A stretch of 64,000 nt of DNA, from contig NZ_JAIUDQ010000003.1 in the NCBI RefSeq assembly GCF_020164435.1, positions 124,001 through 188,000 on the forward strand, written 5' to 3'. The notes under the pieces were generated by a model. That model was not told the DNA's origin. It ran no database searches and was given only the letters and a program-made list of their open reading frames with translations. This document shows positions 8,017 to 18,938 of the stretch, piece after piece (within the stretch, counting starts at the first letter, position 1; each line of letters begins with the position of its first letter). The stretch is from Phyllobacterium lublinensis. GTDB lineage: Bacteria > Pseudomonadota > Alphaproteobacteria > Rhizobiales > Rhizobiaceae. A program made the position numbers and the translations under genes.

Positions 8017-9525
8017 ATGCTTGCGTCCTTTTGGTTCGCGCGGCGCTCGAAGGACAAGACTTTGAAAGACCCCGAAACGGGCGCGTCAAACGCGCCGAAT
8101 GGAGGGGCGTCTGGCGGTGGCAACGTGTCGAAGGACACTGCAGGCCCCGTCAAGAACGGGCCCGGGCCGCATGGGAATCCTGCAGGTGACATGCAGGAAA
8201 ACCGGTCCGATTCTGAAGGCAGACGCTTCGACAAGAATCCGAAGAAACGTGCACGCCGCCGCAGGCGCGGCAAGTCGAAACAGCTACCTGCTTCGACGGT
8301 GCCGACGCTTGCCATAGCGCAGCCGCCGGTTGCGGCTGACGACACGCATTCCCCGGCGAAGACCGGCAAGAAGCGACGCCCGAACCGGTTTCGCCGTCGC
8401 GGGCGCTCGGGCATCAAACCTGCCGCTGCCATCGCTCCGGCCGTTGCCTCGCCTGCAAGCGGATCTACTGCAACATCGTTGCCAGATGTACCGCGACATG
8501 AACCAAGACACCAAAATCCGCTCTATGCCGCGCTCGATCTTGGCACCAACAATTGCAGGCTTCTGGTTGCGTCTCCCACACGGCCAGGACAGTTCCGCGT
8601 GGTCGATGCATTCTCGCGCATCGTTCGTCTTGGCGAAGGGCTGGGCGCCTCGGGTCGTCTCAGTAGCAACGCCATGAGCCGCGCGATTGAAGCCCTCAAA
8701 ATCTGCCGCGACAAGCTCGACAACCATGATGTGCGCAAGGCGCGCCTCATTGCGACCGAGGCCTGCCGCCAGGCACAGAACGGGGCGGAGTTTCTCAGCC
8801 GCGTGAAAGAGGAGACGGGTCTCGAGCTTGAAATCATCAATCGCCAGACGGAAGCCCGCCTGGCCGTGTCTGGTTGCGGCACGCTGGTTGAGCGCGAGAC
8901 CGACGCCGTCGTCCTGTTCGACATCGGTGGCGGCTCATCGGAGATCGCCCTGATCGACGTTTCCGAGCGCCGTTCGCCGCGTCTCGCCGAGCATATCATT
9001 GCCTGGACATCGTTGCCGGTTGGGGTGGTCACGCTTGCGGAACGCTTTGGCGGGCGTGACGTGACGACCGACAATTTCGCCGTCATGGTCGATCATGTCG
9101 CCGGCCTCCTGAATGATTTCTCCGAACGTCACAAGCTCGGCGATCTCGTCAAGAGCCAGAATTTTCATCTGTTGGGAACGTCGGGGACGGTGACCACGCT
9201 TGCAGGCATCCATCTGGGGCTTGAGCGCTATGACCGCCGCCGCATAGATGGAATCTGGATGCAGAACCAGGACGTAACGGCCATGACGAGCCGGCTCTTG
9301 TCCTGGAGCTTCGATGAGCGTGTTGCCAATCCGTGCATAGGTGCCGACCGGGCCGACCTCGTGCTTGCGGGCTGTGCCATTCTCGACGCCATTCGCAACG
9401 TCTGGCCCAGCCAGAAATTGCGCGTGGCCGATCGCGGCCTGCGCGAAGGCATCCTGACCGAACTCATGTCGCGCGACGGCGCGTGGCGCAATCGTTGGCA
9501 GCGTAGCGGGAGTGCACATGGCTAA
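8017..9525 (+). CDS. ppx: Ppx/GppA-family exopolyphosphatase with basic N-terminal extension
   Basis: A 502-residue protein. The Ppx/GppA catalytic region starts near residue 169 ([16 protein letters not shown]) and has the second phosphate motif ([13 protein letters not shown]) and the third ([12 protein letters not shown]), so the ASKHA-type core is complete. Such enzymes hydrolyse polyphosphate or (p)ppGpp. The first 165 residues are a low-complexity extension rich in Lys, Arg, Pro and Gly with two strongly basic clusters. Its last 8 nt overlap rlmE, so the two are translationally coupled. The start is uncertain within the disordered part. Confidence 0.88.
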   Translation: MLASFWFARRSKDKTLKDPETGASNAPNGGASGGGNVSKDTAGPVKNGPGPHGNPAGDMQENRSDSEGRRFDKNPKKRARRRRRGKSKQLPASTVPTLAIAQPPVAADDTHSPAKTGKKRRPNRFRRRGRSGIKPAAAIAPAVASPASGSTATSLPDVPRHEPRHQNPLYAALDLGTNNCRLLVASPTRPGQFRVVDAFSRIVRLGEGLGASGRLSSNAMSRAIEALKICRDKLDNHDVRKARLIATEACRQAQNGAEFLSRVKEETGLELEIINRQTEARLAVSGCGTLVERETDAVVLFDIGGGSSEIALIDVSERRSPRLAEHIIAWTSLPVGVVTLAERFGGRDVTTDNFAVMVDHVAGLLNDFSERHKLGDLVKSQNFHLLGTSGTVTTLAGIHLGLERYDRRRIDGIWMQNQDVTAMTSRLLSWSFDERVANPCIGADRADLVLAGCAILDAIRNVWPSQKLRVADRGLREGILTELMSRDGAWRNRWQRSGSAHG

Positions 9526-10219
9526 GACAACAACAGGCGGCCGTGGCGGCACAGGCACGCGCGGCCTCCATACCAAGATCAAGAAGAAGGCCGGCACGAT
9601 CAAGGAGTCGTCCCGCCGCTGGCTTGAGCGCCACATCAACGATCCCTATGTGCAACGCTCCAAGCAGGACGGCTATCGCTCGCGCGCGGCATACAAGCTG
9701 ATCGAGATCAATGATCGCTACAAGCTGCTGAAAAAAGGCCAGCGGATCATCGATCTGGGCGCTGCGCCCGGCGGCTGGAGTCAGATCGCTGCCTCCATTG
9801 TCGGCTCTCCCGACGATTTTCCAACGGTCGTTGGCATCGACTATCTCCACGTCGATCCCTTGCCGGGAGTAACCTTGCTTGAGATGGATTTCCTCGACGA
9901 CGCCGCACCGGACAAGTTGATGGAAGCGCTCGGCGGCAAGCCGGACATCGTGCTCTCGGACATGGCAGCGCCAACGACCGGCCATCGTCGCACCGATCAC
10001 ATCCGTACGACGCACCTTTGCGAGGTCGCGGCGGATTTTGCCGTTTCGGTCCTCAGTCCCGGCGGCCACTTCCTCACCAAGACGTTCCAGGGTGGGACGG
10101 AAAACGAGGTGCTCACACTTCTCAAGAAGCACTTCAAGTCGGTACACCACGTCAAGCCACCCGCTTCCCGGGCAGAGTCGGTCGAGCTCTACCTTTTGGC
10201 GCGCGACTTCAAGGGTTGA
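9518..10219 (+). CDS. rlmE: 23S rRNA 2'-O-methyltransferase RlmE (FtsJ/RrmJ)
   Basis: A 233-residue SAM-dependent methyltransferase that 2'-O-methylates U2552 in the 23S rRNA A loop, a late 50S assembly step. The SAM motif [12 protein letters not shown] is intact, and the K-D-K-E catalytic tetrad is readable in [26 protein letters not shown] and [11 protein letters not shown] basic N-terminal stretch of about 30 residues is common in rhizobial members. The ATG at 9518 lies within the end of ppx with GGGAG upstream. A structured repeat follows the stop. Confidence 0.95.
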   Translation: MAKTTTGGRGGTGTRGLHTKIKKKAGTIKESSRRWLERHINDPYVQRSKQDGYRSRAAYKLIEINDRYKLLKKGQRIIDLGAAPGGWSQIAASIVGSPDDFPTVVGIDYLHVDPLPGVTLLEMDFLDDAAPDKLMEALGGKPDIVLSDMAAPTTGHRRTDHIRTTHLCEVAADFAVSVLSPGGHFLTKTFQGGTENEVLTLLKKHFKSVHHVKPPASRAESVELYLLARDFKG

Positions 10220-10234
10220 TACAACCAGGGCTGG

Positions 10235-10485
10235 CTTGGAAATGCTGCCAGAACTGTTATTCCTTCCTGGAGTGAGGAACGAGCTTACGCCCGTCCTCCT
10301 TTCCTTATTGATGAAAATGAACCCGGACCGCTATTGTCCAGCCTGTCCGGGTTCATTTCACGATAAGGGTGATGCACCACGGTTTTAACCGCATTGTTTG
10401 AAGGCAAGGCTGATGCCGCAGTTGTAGGAGCCCATCCCCTCCAATGCGCCGGCTGGCGTGGCGCTTGCTGCTTCTGCCCCCAAAT
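10235..10485. repeat. Structured dispersed repeat, copy A
   Basis: The gap between rlmE (+) and the MFS gene (-) aligns with 35996-36260. Shared blocks include an upstream GAACGAGCTT...CGCCCG segment, a long hairpin (10303-10368) with an 11-bp core TGAACCCGGAC / GTCCGGGTTCA and an outer CCTTAT / ATAAGG, and a second small hairpin GCGCC / GGCGC (10446-10464) followed by TTGCTGCTTCTGCCC. Positions that differ from copy B in both stems change on both sides. It may act as a bidirectional terminator. Bases 10486-10560 hold nothing recognisable. Confidence 0.75.
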
Positions 10486-10560
10486 CCGCATGGAATTTGA
10501 GAGCCCATTATTCGCGCAGATATTGTTCCTGCAACAAACGCAAGGTTGTATTGCGCAGTC

Positions 10561-11964
10561 TTACTCCGCCGGCGCCGCGGCCTTCTCAAACGGCCTGTGT
10601 CCCGAGACTTCTGCACCTGCATCCGGCTTCAAGCCCCAGAACCACAGGCAGGCCAGTCCCGATACCGCTGCGACGATGAAGAAGGCGATGTGAAAATCGG
10701 AGAGCTGCAGCGGGCCACCATGGATAGTGGTGGAAACCTCAAGGATGCCGCCGGCAAGCGCGACGCCGAGCGCAATGGAAACCTGCTGCGCCACGGAACT
10801 GATCGGGGTCGCTAGGCTGGTCTGCTCGTTCGGAACGTCGGCATAGGTGAGCGCATTGATCCCGGTAAAGAACAGTGAACGGAAGAAGCCTCCCGCAAGC
10901 AGGAGCAGCACCATCAGCCAGTAGGGTGTTGCCGGCGTAAAAAATCCGTTGACCGCGATCAACGCCGCGGCGAGCACCGACCCATACATCAGGGAATTGC
11001 GGAAGCCGGTTCTCTGATAGAACCACGTTGTCACGAGCTTCATGCTCATTGCGCCCAGCGCCGATACAAATGTGATCAGGCCCGACTGGAAGGGGGTCAG
11101 TCCGAAGCCGATCTGAAACATGAGCGGCAAGAGGAACGGCAAGGCACCGACGCCGATGCGAAACACGCTGCCGCCGATAATGGATGCCCTGAACACCTGG
11201 TTGCGGAAAAGATCGAGCGCGAGCAGTGGCGCCGCTGTTCTGCGGGCGTGCAGCAGGTAAAGGACGGTTGACACGATGCCGACGGCGAGCGTCGAAATGC
11301 CCACCCAGGTTGGCAGGGCTGGAAGGCTGACCACCGACAGGCCGAACACGACGCCGGAGGCGGCAATGCCGCTGAGGAAAAAGCCCGTCACGTCGAGCGG
11401 GCGCTGGATCAGGGTTTCGACCGCCGGTAGGTAGCGTGTCGCGATCCAGATCCCGACGATCCCGATTGGAACGTTGATCAGGAATATCCAATGCCAGGTA
11501 AAATAGGTGGTGATGAAACCGCCCACGGGCGGCCCGAGAAGCGGACCGATAAGTGCTGGCATGGTGAGCCAGGCCATCGCGCCGACGAGTTCATTGCGCG
11601 GTGTTGATCGCACCAGAACAAGCCGCGCGATTGGGGTCATCATTGCTCCGCCGATCCCCTGCAGGGAACGAGAGACGACAAACGCCAGCAATGAATTGGA
11701 AGCAGCACAAGCAATCGATCCCAGGATGAAGACGACGATCGCTGCCCGAAATACGTTCTTGGCGCCAAACCTGTCAGCCATCCAGCCACTGATTGGAATG
11801 AACACGGCGAGAGAAACGAGATATGCCGTTAATGCCAGTTTCAGTGCAATCGGACTGCTGCCGATGTCCGCCGCGATGGCCGGAAGCGATGTCGATATGA
11901 CGGTGGAGTCCATATTCTCCATGAACAGAGCCACAGCAAGCACAAGCGGAACGATGCGATTCAC
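10561..11964 (-). CDS. MFS transporter, DHA2 drug:H+ antiporter type
   Basis: A 467-residue multi-pass inner-membrane protein. The first helix carries MENMDSTVISTSLPAIA and the next loop GWMADRFGAK, both hallmarks of the EmrB/QacA (DHA2) group; antiporter motif C appears as LGPPVGGF. It probably exports drugs or other organic compounds using the proton gradient. The start is GTG 11964 with only a weak GGAA upstream, but the N-terminus is of the expected length. It is convergent with rlmE and divergent from the Tat-exported MBL-fold gene. No EmrA partner is adjacent. Confidence 0.88.
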   Translation of the reverse strand: MNRIVPLVLAVALFMENMDSTVISTSLPAIAADIGSSPIALKLALTAYLVSLAVFIPISGWMADRFGAKNVFRAAIVVFILGSIACAASNSLLAFVVSRSLQGIGGAMMTPIARLVLVRSTPRNELVGAMAWLTMPALIGPLLGPPVGGFITTYFTWHWIFLINVPIGIVGIWIATRYLPAVETLIQRPLDVTGFFLSGIAASGVVFGLSVVSLPALPTWVGISTLAVGIVSTVLYLLHARRTAAPLLALDLFRNQVFRASIIGGSVFRIGVGALPFLLPLMFQIGFGLTPFQSGLITFVSALGAMSMKLVTTWFYQRTGFRNSLMYGSVLAAALIAVNGFFTPATPYWLMVLLLLAGGFFRSLFFTGINALTYADVPNEQTSLATPISSVAQQVSIALGVALAGGILEVSTTIHGGPLQLSDFHIAFFIVAAVSGLACLWFWGLKPDAGAEVSGHRPFEKAAAPAE

Positions 11965-12206
11965 GTTGGATTCCAGTTCTCAAATGGTTGAGAAAACAGG
12001 TGGCGGGTCCGGTTGGGGGGACTCGAACATGCTAGATGCGAGTTCCGATAGCACCGGTCATGCGAAGGCTCAAGCATCGATCATGAAGAAGTGATCCGAC
12101 AATGAATTCTTGTGATCGATTCCGCCGGTGGTGACGCAAGACGGAGGCGTGGCGACGTGTACACTGCGCCCACCCACGCACAATGGCTGACCACGGAGAA
12201 ACCTTC

Positions 12207-13190
12207 ATGTCGACGTTCGAGATTTCCCGCCGCAATCTTTTCCTTGCTTCCAGCGCCGTGGCGGGAGGGCTGGCAATTCCACAGATTGTAACGGAAACTG
12301 CCGATGCGGCAGTGCCGCCGTCGGATGCAAAGAACTCGGGTTTCAAGCGCTTCAAGCTTGGAGACTTCGAGATCACCGCGTTGCTTGACGGCCTGAGGCC
12401 GGGAGATGGACCTCATCCAACCTTTGGCTCCAATCAGAAACCGGAAACTGTAGCCGAGTTGATGCGGGCCAATTTCTTGCCCGAAACCAAGACCGTCAAC
12501 GGTTTCGCTCCTGTTCTCGTCAATACCGGAGCGGAACTTGTCCTCTTCGATACCGGGTTTGGCGCGGGCGGGCGGGAGAACGGTCTCGGCCAGCTCGAGG
12601 CCAATATGAAGGCGGCCGGTTATACGCCCGACCAGGTCACGATCGTGGTACTCACCCACATGCATGGTGATCATATCGGTGGGCTGATGAACGGCGACAC
12701 GCCCGGTTTTGCCAATGCACGCTACGTTGCCGGTGCGGTGGAATATGATTTCTGGACCGATCCCGCCCGCGCCGGAACGCCCGCGGAAAATGGCGCCAGG
12801 AGTGTAAATGCCAAGGTCAAACCGCTTGCCGAAAAGGCGACCTTCATCAAGGCGGGAGATTCGGTTGTCTCCGGCATAACCAGTGAATCGGCCTATGGGC
12901 ATACGCCTGGACATCTGATTTTCCACATCGAATCCGACGGAAAACATCTGGTCCTGACCGGAGATACGGCCAATCACTACGTCGCATCGCTGCAGCGCCC
13001 GGATTGGGAAGTTGCCTTCGATACGGACAAGCAAATGGGAGCGGCAACGCGCAGGAAGGTTTTCGACATGATCGCAACCGACAAGCTCCCGTTCATCGGC
13101 TATCACATGCCTTTCCCCGCTGTCGGCTTCGTCGAAAAGCAGGAGATGGGCTACCGCTTCGTGCCGGTCACCTATCAGTTCGACGTCTGA
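12207..13190 (+). CDS. Tat-exported metallo-beta-lactamase-fold hydrolase
   Basis: A 327-residue protein. Residues 6-10 are SRRNL, a twin-arginine signal, followed by a hydrophobic core ending near Ala-Asp-Ala at about 37, so export to the periplasm is likely. The zinc motif HMHGDH is intact (LTHMHGDHIGG), with a later GHTPGH and LTGDTANH. The fold and size resemble the AHL-lactonase / methyl-parathion-hydrolase branch, but the substrate is not deducible. GGAG lies 9 nt before ATG 12207, which favours it over an upstream ATG at 12183. Confidence 0.87.
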   Translation: MSTFEISRRNLFLASSAVAGGLAIPQIVTETADAAVPPSDAKNSGFKRFKLGDFEITALLDGLRPGDGPHPTFGSNQKPETVAELMRANFLPETKTVNGFAPVLVNTGAELVLFDTGFGAGGRENGLGQLEANMKAAGYTPDQVTIVVLTHMHGDHIGGLMNGDTPGFANARYVAGAVEYDFWTDPARAGTPAENGARSVNAKVKPLAEKATFIKAGDSVVSGITSESAYGHTPGHLIFHIESDGKHLVLTGDTANHYVASLQRPDWEVAFDTDKQMGAATRRKVFDMIATDKLPFIGYHMPFPAVGFVEKQEMGYRFVPVTYQFDV

Positions 13191-13364
13191 CGAAAAATTC
13201 GTGCGGTGGCGGTTCGGCGCATTCGCGTCGAACCGCTCGGTTTGGACAAATCTTGCCGGGGGCCTTTCCAAACCGACATATCCGTGTTACCAGCCCGTGC
13301 CAATTCACTTGAACACAACCGACTCGGCGCCCCACCACCGTGGAGCGCCCTTTAGTCGTATTAG

Positions 13365-14888
<1,524 letters not shown>

Positions 14889-14908
14889 TAAAAGTAGGAG
14901 TGGCGTCG

Positions 14909-15445
14909 ATGACTGACGCCCTCCGTGACCACTTCTCGGCCATGGCGCGCAATAGCGCCTGGTCGAACCACAGGCTGCTCAGCGCTTGCCTTGAACTGAC
15001 CGACGAGGAGTTCGCCCGGGAGCGCACCAGTTTCTTCCCGTCGATCCAGATGACACTCAACCACAATCTCATCGTCGACCATATCTACATGGCTGATATG
15101 ATCGGCAAGGGCCGCCGCAATATCGGCCTCGAGGGTGACATACCGTTTCCAAAGGCGGTCGACCTGAAACGGGCCCAGGACGAGTTCGACAGAAGCCTTA
15201 TCGAGTTTTGTGACGGTCTTTCTGCGTCGGATCTCGACCGCATCATTTCCATCACCTGGCGCACGGACGAAACTTCGCAGGAACCGATCCGCCTCGTGCT
15301 GTCGCATCTGTTCGTGCACCAGATCCATCATCGCGGACAGGCCCACGCGATGCTTGCTGGAACCCGTGTACCGCCACCGCAGCTCGACGAGTTCTTCCTC
15401 AACTACGATATTCCGCGGCGGCTGGGCGAACCATTCACTGATTAG
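14909..15445 (+). CDS. DinB-family metal-binding protein
   Basis: A 178-residue four-helix-bundle protein of the DinB/YfiT group. The likely metal ligands are in LNHNLIVDH (first helix pair) and HLFVHQIHHRGQAHAML, giving the usual His triad. Such proteins were found as damage-inducible genes or act as thiol-dependent transferases or isomerases; the function here is unknown. ATG 14909 follows AGGAG at 9 nt; a GTG at 14900 is too close to that site. It follows guaB by 20 nt on the same strand and may be cotranscribed. Confidence 0.83.
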   Translation: MTDALRDHFSAMARNSAWSNHRLLSACLELTDEEFARERTSFFPSIQMTLNHNLIVDHIYMADMIGKGRRNIGLEGDIPFPKAVDLKRAQDEFDRSLIEFCDGLSASDLDRIISITWRTDETSQEPIRLVLSHLFVHQIHHRGQAHAMLAGTRVPPPQLDEFFLNYDIPRRLGEPFTD

Positions 15446-15477
15446 CCTGATGGAATGGGGCCTTTGGCCAGCGACCG

Positions 15478-16527
15478 TCACGGGATGATTTTCCGTGCCC
15501 TGAGGTCGGCAAACACGCGCATGAACATCTCTTCCGTATCGATATATTCATGAAAGCCTGCGCGTCGCAGCCTGGTGCCGTCGGCAAAGAAATCGTAGTC
15601 CCAACCGAAGACGGCATCGCCAAACGCCCAGGACGAGACATCCCGATAGGGCGTGTGCGCAATACCGTGCGTTTCGATCATTCTGTTCCACAGCGGATCC
15701 TTGTCGGCCATGATGGTTGCCAGTGACATCTGCAGCGGCGGCGCGACCTCCAGGTCAAAGAATTTGGCGATTTTCGGCCACATTTCGCTCCAGCGAAACA
15801 GGTCGCCATTGTTGATATTGAAGGCCTGGTTGCCGCATTGCGGGTTGGTTGCAATAAACACCGTTGCCCGCGCCAGCAAACCGGCGTCAGTCATCTCCAG
15901 CAGACTGTCATAGGCTCCGACTTTCCCGGGAAAGCGCAGAGGAATGCCAAGTTCCTTCGACATTGAGGCATAGACGGCGATGACCGAAGCAAGATTCATC
16001 GGATTGCCAAGCGCAAAGCCGACCACAACGGAAGGACGCAGTGCCGACCAGGTCCAGCTTTTGCCCTTCTGCAACGCCTCGAGGAAATCCTGCTGGTCTA
16101 TGTTGAATTCCGGCGGCATGTGGTTGGCGTCGGTTTCCCGAGCCGGCGTCTTGAACGGGCCGAGATGCGCACCGTAGACCTTGTAGCCCTGCATCAGACT
16201 GATGTGCTGAAGCCCCGTTGCCACCGGCTCAATTGCGTTGACCGTATTGACCAGCATCGCCAGATTTGGCGGCACCAGTTCGGCCCAGCTCGGCCGGTCC
16301 TGGTAGGCGGCGTAGAAGATGTGCGTCGCGTCGGCAAGGTGCGTGAGCTTGTCCCTGGCATCTGCCGCATCGAGCAGATCAACGGCAATGTGGCTGACTT
16401 TGCCCGCTGTTTTGCCGCCACGCCGCGACAGGCCGACGATCTCCCAGTCGCCAAGTTCCGCGAGGTGGGCGATCAGATTGCCGCCGATGATGCCATTGGC
16501 ACCGACCACGACTGCTTTCTTGGTCAT
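15478..16527 (-). CDS. PRISE-like NAD(P)-dependent reductase (SDR family)
   Basis: A 349-residue extended SDR with VVVGANGIIGGNL near the N-terminus (GxxGxxG at residues 9-15). Segments such as HIFYAAYQDRPSW, HISLMQGYKVYG and the long middle (LRPSVVVGFALGNPMN) match progesterone-5-beta-reductase/iridoid-synthase-like (PRISE) enzymes, which reduce enones. GAGGAG lies 8 nt before ATG 16527. It is divergent from a LysR gene, which probably regulates it. The bacterial physiological substrate is unknown. Confidence 0.84.
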   Translation of the reverse strand: MTKKAVVVGANGIIGGNLIAHLAELGDWEIVGLSRRGGKTAGKVSHIAVDLLDAADARDKLTHLADATHIFYAAYQDRPSWAELVPPNLAMLVNTVNAIEPVATGLQHISLMQGYKVYGAHLGPFKTPARETDANHMPPEFNIDQQDFLEALQKGKSWTWSALRPSVVVGFALGNPMNLASVIAVYASMSKELGIPLRFPGKVGAYDSLLEMTDAGLLARATVFIATNPQCGNQAFNINNGDLFRWSEMWPKIAKFFDLEVAPPLQMSLATIMADKDPLWNRMIETHGIAHTPYRDVSSWAFGDAVFGWDYDFFADGTRLRRAGFHEYIDTEEMFMRVFADLRARKIIP

Positions 16528-16610
16528 TTTGAAACTCCTCAGTTCGATTGCTGAACCGAGGATCATGTATTCGCCATACTATGAATAGCTGGCAGAACTT
16601 GATATCATTC

Positions 16611-16625
16611 ATAAGAAGCCCTTAT
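16611..16625. promoter_or_regulatory. Candidate LysR-type operator
   Basis: An inverted repeat ATAAG-N5-CTTAT lies just upstream of the LysR gene in the 108-bp divergent promoter region. Its dimension (15 bp) fits the LysR consensus core, and the position at the regulator's own promoter fits autoregulation. Confidence 0.45.
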
Positions 16626-16635
16626 AAGTGATGCC

Positions 16636-17562
16636 ATGGACCGATTTGCCGCGATGAAAACTTTCGTCCGTGTTGCGGAACGCGGCACACTTTCGGCTGC
16701 AGCACGGGAGCTTGGTCTGACGCAGCCGGCCGTCAGCCAGCAGATTGCGGCACTCGAGCGGCATCTCGATCTGCGGTTGTTTCAGCGCTCGACGCGCCGG
16801 CTTGCGCTGACCGAGGGGGGAGAAACCTACTACCAGCACGCGCGTCATATTCTGCAGGCGGTTGATGAGGCCGAGGAAAGTGCTGGCGAATTATCCGCGG
16901 CATTACGAGGCAACCTGCGGCTGCATGCACCTGTCGGATTCGGCCAGACCCATCTGTCGCCGATCGTCATCGAATTTCAGCGCCTGCATACAGAACTCGT
17001 CATCGAGCTTGTCCTCGACGACCGCGTTGCGGATCTGATCGCCGAAGGCGTCGATGTCGCCATACGTTTTGGCGAACTGAAATCATCCGAACTCATTGCC
17101 CGCAAGCTCGCCACATTCGAGCGCATCCTCGTTGCATCGCCGGACTATCTTGCCAGGCATGGCAGTCCGCAAAGCCCGCAGGATCTTGCCAGCCATCGCC
17201 ATGTCCGTTTCCTCTGGACGCCGCAGGGCGAGGCAATTCCGCTGCTCGGACCAAAAGGCCCCGTCACCGCGCCGGTGCGTTCCACTTTCCTTGCCAACAA
17301 TGCCTTTGTCCTCAACGACGCGCTTTGCGCCGGGCTCGGCATTGGCGGGGCGCAGATGCCGTTGGTACAGCCATTGCTGGAGGAGAGCAGGCTCGTACGC
17401 GTATTGCCGGAATATGCCTATGCGCCGATGGACATCCACGTTGTCTATCCAACGTCCCGCTTTCTGCCGCGCAAGGTCCGTGCCTTTATCAATTACCTGG
17501 AGGCAGGATTGGCCGGTGTCGCAGGCTTGCGCATGGTCCGCAATCCTGAAAGGTACGTATAG
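16636..17562 (+). CDS. LysR-family transcriptional regulator
   Basis: A 308-residue regulator. The HTH lies in residues 1-60 (RELGLTQPAVSQQIAALERH, LFQRSTRRLALTEGGETYY), followed by the LysR substrate-binding domain. It belongs to the AaeR/DmlR-like subgroup judging from AERGTLSAAARELG and the later DLIAEGVDVAIRFG. It is divergent from the PRISE-like reductase, its probable target, and is followed after 21 nt by the MAPEG gene. No strong ribosome site precedes ATG 16636; a nearby ATG at 16631 is out of frame. Confidence 0.87.
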   Translation: MDRFAAMKTFVRVAERGTLSAAARELGLTQPAVSQQIAALERHLDLRLFQRSTRRLALTEGGETYYQHARHILQAVDEAEESAGELSAALRGNLRLHAPVGFGQTHLSPIVIEFQRLHTELVIELVLDDRVADLIAEGVDVAIRFGELKSSELIARKLATFERILVASPDYLARHGSPQSPQDLASHRHVRFLWTPQGEAIPLLGPKGPVTAPVRSTFLANNAFVLNDALCAGLGIGGAQMPLVQPLLEESRLVRVLPEYAYAPMDIHVVYPTSRFLPRKVRAFINYLEAGLAGVAGLRMVRNPERYV

Positions 17563-17583
17563 AAATCTCATCAGGAGGACTTC

Positions 17584-18009
17584 ATGTCGCAAACCGCAAT
17601 TTTCTGGCCCATGATCGCGCTGACATTCTTGATCTGCTGTATCTACGCCGTTGTCTTCCTGCGGCGCCAGCAGGCGCTGTCAACCGGACAGGCCACGCCG
17701 CATGATTTCAGGCTGCCCCTCAAGGAGCCGGAGGCAAGCGTCACGGCCATCCGGAACCTGATGAATCTCTATGAACTGCCGATGCTATTCTATGTGGTCT
17801 GCCTCTCGCTTTATGCCGTCAACGGCGCCACACTTCTTGCGGTCATCGTGGCATGGCTGTTTGTGGCTTCGCGCTTCGCCCACAGCTTCGTTCACGTCAC
17901 ATCGAACCGCTTGCGCCTGCGCCAGCCACTGTTCCTCATTGGCTTCATATTGAATGGAGTGCTCTGGGTGATGCTTGCGCTGCACCTTGCCGTACCGCCA
18001 GTCGCCTAG
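17584..18009 (+). CDS. MAPEG-family membrane protein
   Basis: A 141-residue protein with four predicted membrane helices. The central NLYELPMLFYVVCLSLY and the later SRFAHSFVHVTSNRLRLR are recognisable MAPEG (membrane-associated eicosanoid and glutathione metabolism) features. Bacterial members are glutathione-dependent or of unknown activity. AGGAGG lies 8 nt before ATG. Its last four bases overlap the stop of oxyR on the other strand, so the two transcripts are convergent and share an end. Confidence 0.83.
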   Translation: MSQTAIFWPMIALTFLICCIYAVVFLRRQQALSTGQATPHDFRLPLKEPEASVTAIRNLMNLYELPMLFYVVCLSLYAVNGATLLAVIVAWLFVASRFAHSFVHVTSNRLRLRQPLFLIGFILNGVLWVMLALHLAVPPVA

Positions 18010-18938
18010 GCGGCGGCCAGGTCATCGAGTTCAGCTGGAGACACGAACAGCCTGCGGCTGCATTTGATGATCGATGCCGCCAGCGCCTCGAAATCATCAC
18101 GGCGCTCGCTCTGCTTGCGCCAGATCAGGCCGATCTCGCGTGATGGTTCCGGATCGGCAAAGGCGACGATCCGGACATTGTTGCGGCTGGCCTCAGTACG
18201 CACGGCAATCTCCGGGATGAGCGTCAAGCCCATGCCATGACTGACCATCTGCAGCAGCGTCGCCATGCTTGTGGCGCCGAAATTGACGAGCTGGCGCTGT
18301 TTGACGCTGGTACAGACCGCAAGTGCCTGGTCGCGCAGGCAATGACCTTCCTCGAGCAGGAGCAGCCGTTCTACCGCGACGTCTTCTTGCGTCATCGGTG
18401 ACGTTAGCACGTCGATATCGTTGCTGGATGTCGCAATCAGAAAGCGATCGCGGAACAGCGGCTTTGCGATGGTTCCCTCACCATCGATCGGCAAGGCGGC
18501 GATCAGCACGTCGAGATCGCCAAGACGCAGGTCCTCAACCAGCTTCGACGTGACGGCCTCGCGCAATTCGATGGTCAGGTCGGGATAGGCAACCCGCAAT
18601 TCCGGGATCAACAATGGCAGCAGGTAGGGTGCGATCGTCGGAATGATGCCTAGCCGCAGGCGTCCCCGCAGGATGCCACGCTTTTGCGCTGCGAACTCCT
18701 CCAGTGAACGGATTTCATCGAGTATGCCGCGGACACGCGGCAGGAGCCGCCTTCCCATGTCGGTGAGCACAACGGTTCGTCGGGTCCGCTCGAACAGGGT
18801 AGCACCAAGCCGCATTTCCATTTCCGCGATCTGTGCCGAAAGCGCCGGCTGCGAGATACGGGCAAGCTCGGCGGCTTTGCGGAAATGCAGCGTGGTGGCG
18901 AGAATCTCGAAATAGTGCATCTGGCGAACGGAAAACAT
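18006..18938 (-). CDS. oxyR: Hydrogen-peroxide-sensing regulator OxyR
   Basis: A 310-residue LysR-type regulator. Beyond the N-terminal HTH (ISQPALSAQIAEMEMRLG), the segment EEGHCLRDQALAVC places two cysteines at residues 200 and 209, the spacing of the redox pair of OxyR (Cys199/Cys208 in E. coli), and IPTIAPYLLPLLIPEL is typical of the family. On oxidation it activates peroxide-defence genes. It is divergent from katA with a 141-bp shared region, so katA is the obvious target. It overlaps the convergent MAPEG gene by 4 nt. Confidence 0.94.
   Translation of the reverse strand: MFSVRQMHYFEILATTLHFRKAAELARISQPALSAQIAEMEMRLGATLFERTRRTVVLTDMGRRLLPRVRGILDEIRSLEEFAAQKRGILRGRLRLGIIPTIAPYLLPLLIPELRVAYPDLTIELREAVTSKLVEDLRLGDLDVLIAALPIDGEGTIAKPLFRDRFLIATSSNDIDVLTSPMTQEDVAVERLLLLEEGHCLRDQALAVCTSVKQRQLVNFGATSMATLLQMVSHGMGLTLIPEIAVRTEASRNNVRIVAFADPEPSREIGLIWRKQSERRDDFEALAASIIKCSRRLFVSPAELDDLAAA

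Noticed and set aside
12081..13271. A 396-codon minus-strand frame
   Set aside because: It covers the MBL-fold gene in antisense. The plus strand has a Tat signal and zinc motif.
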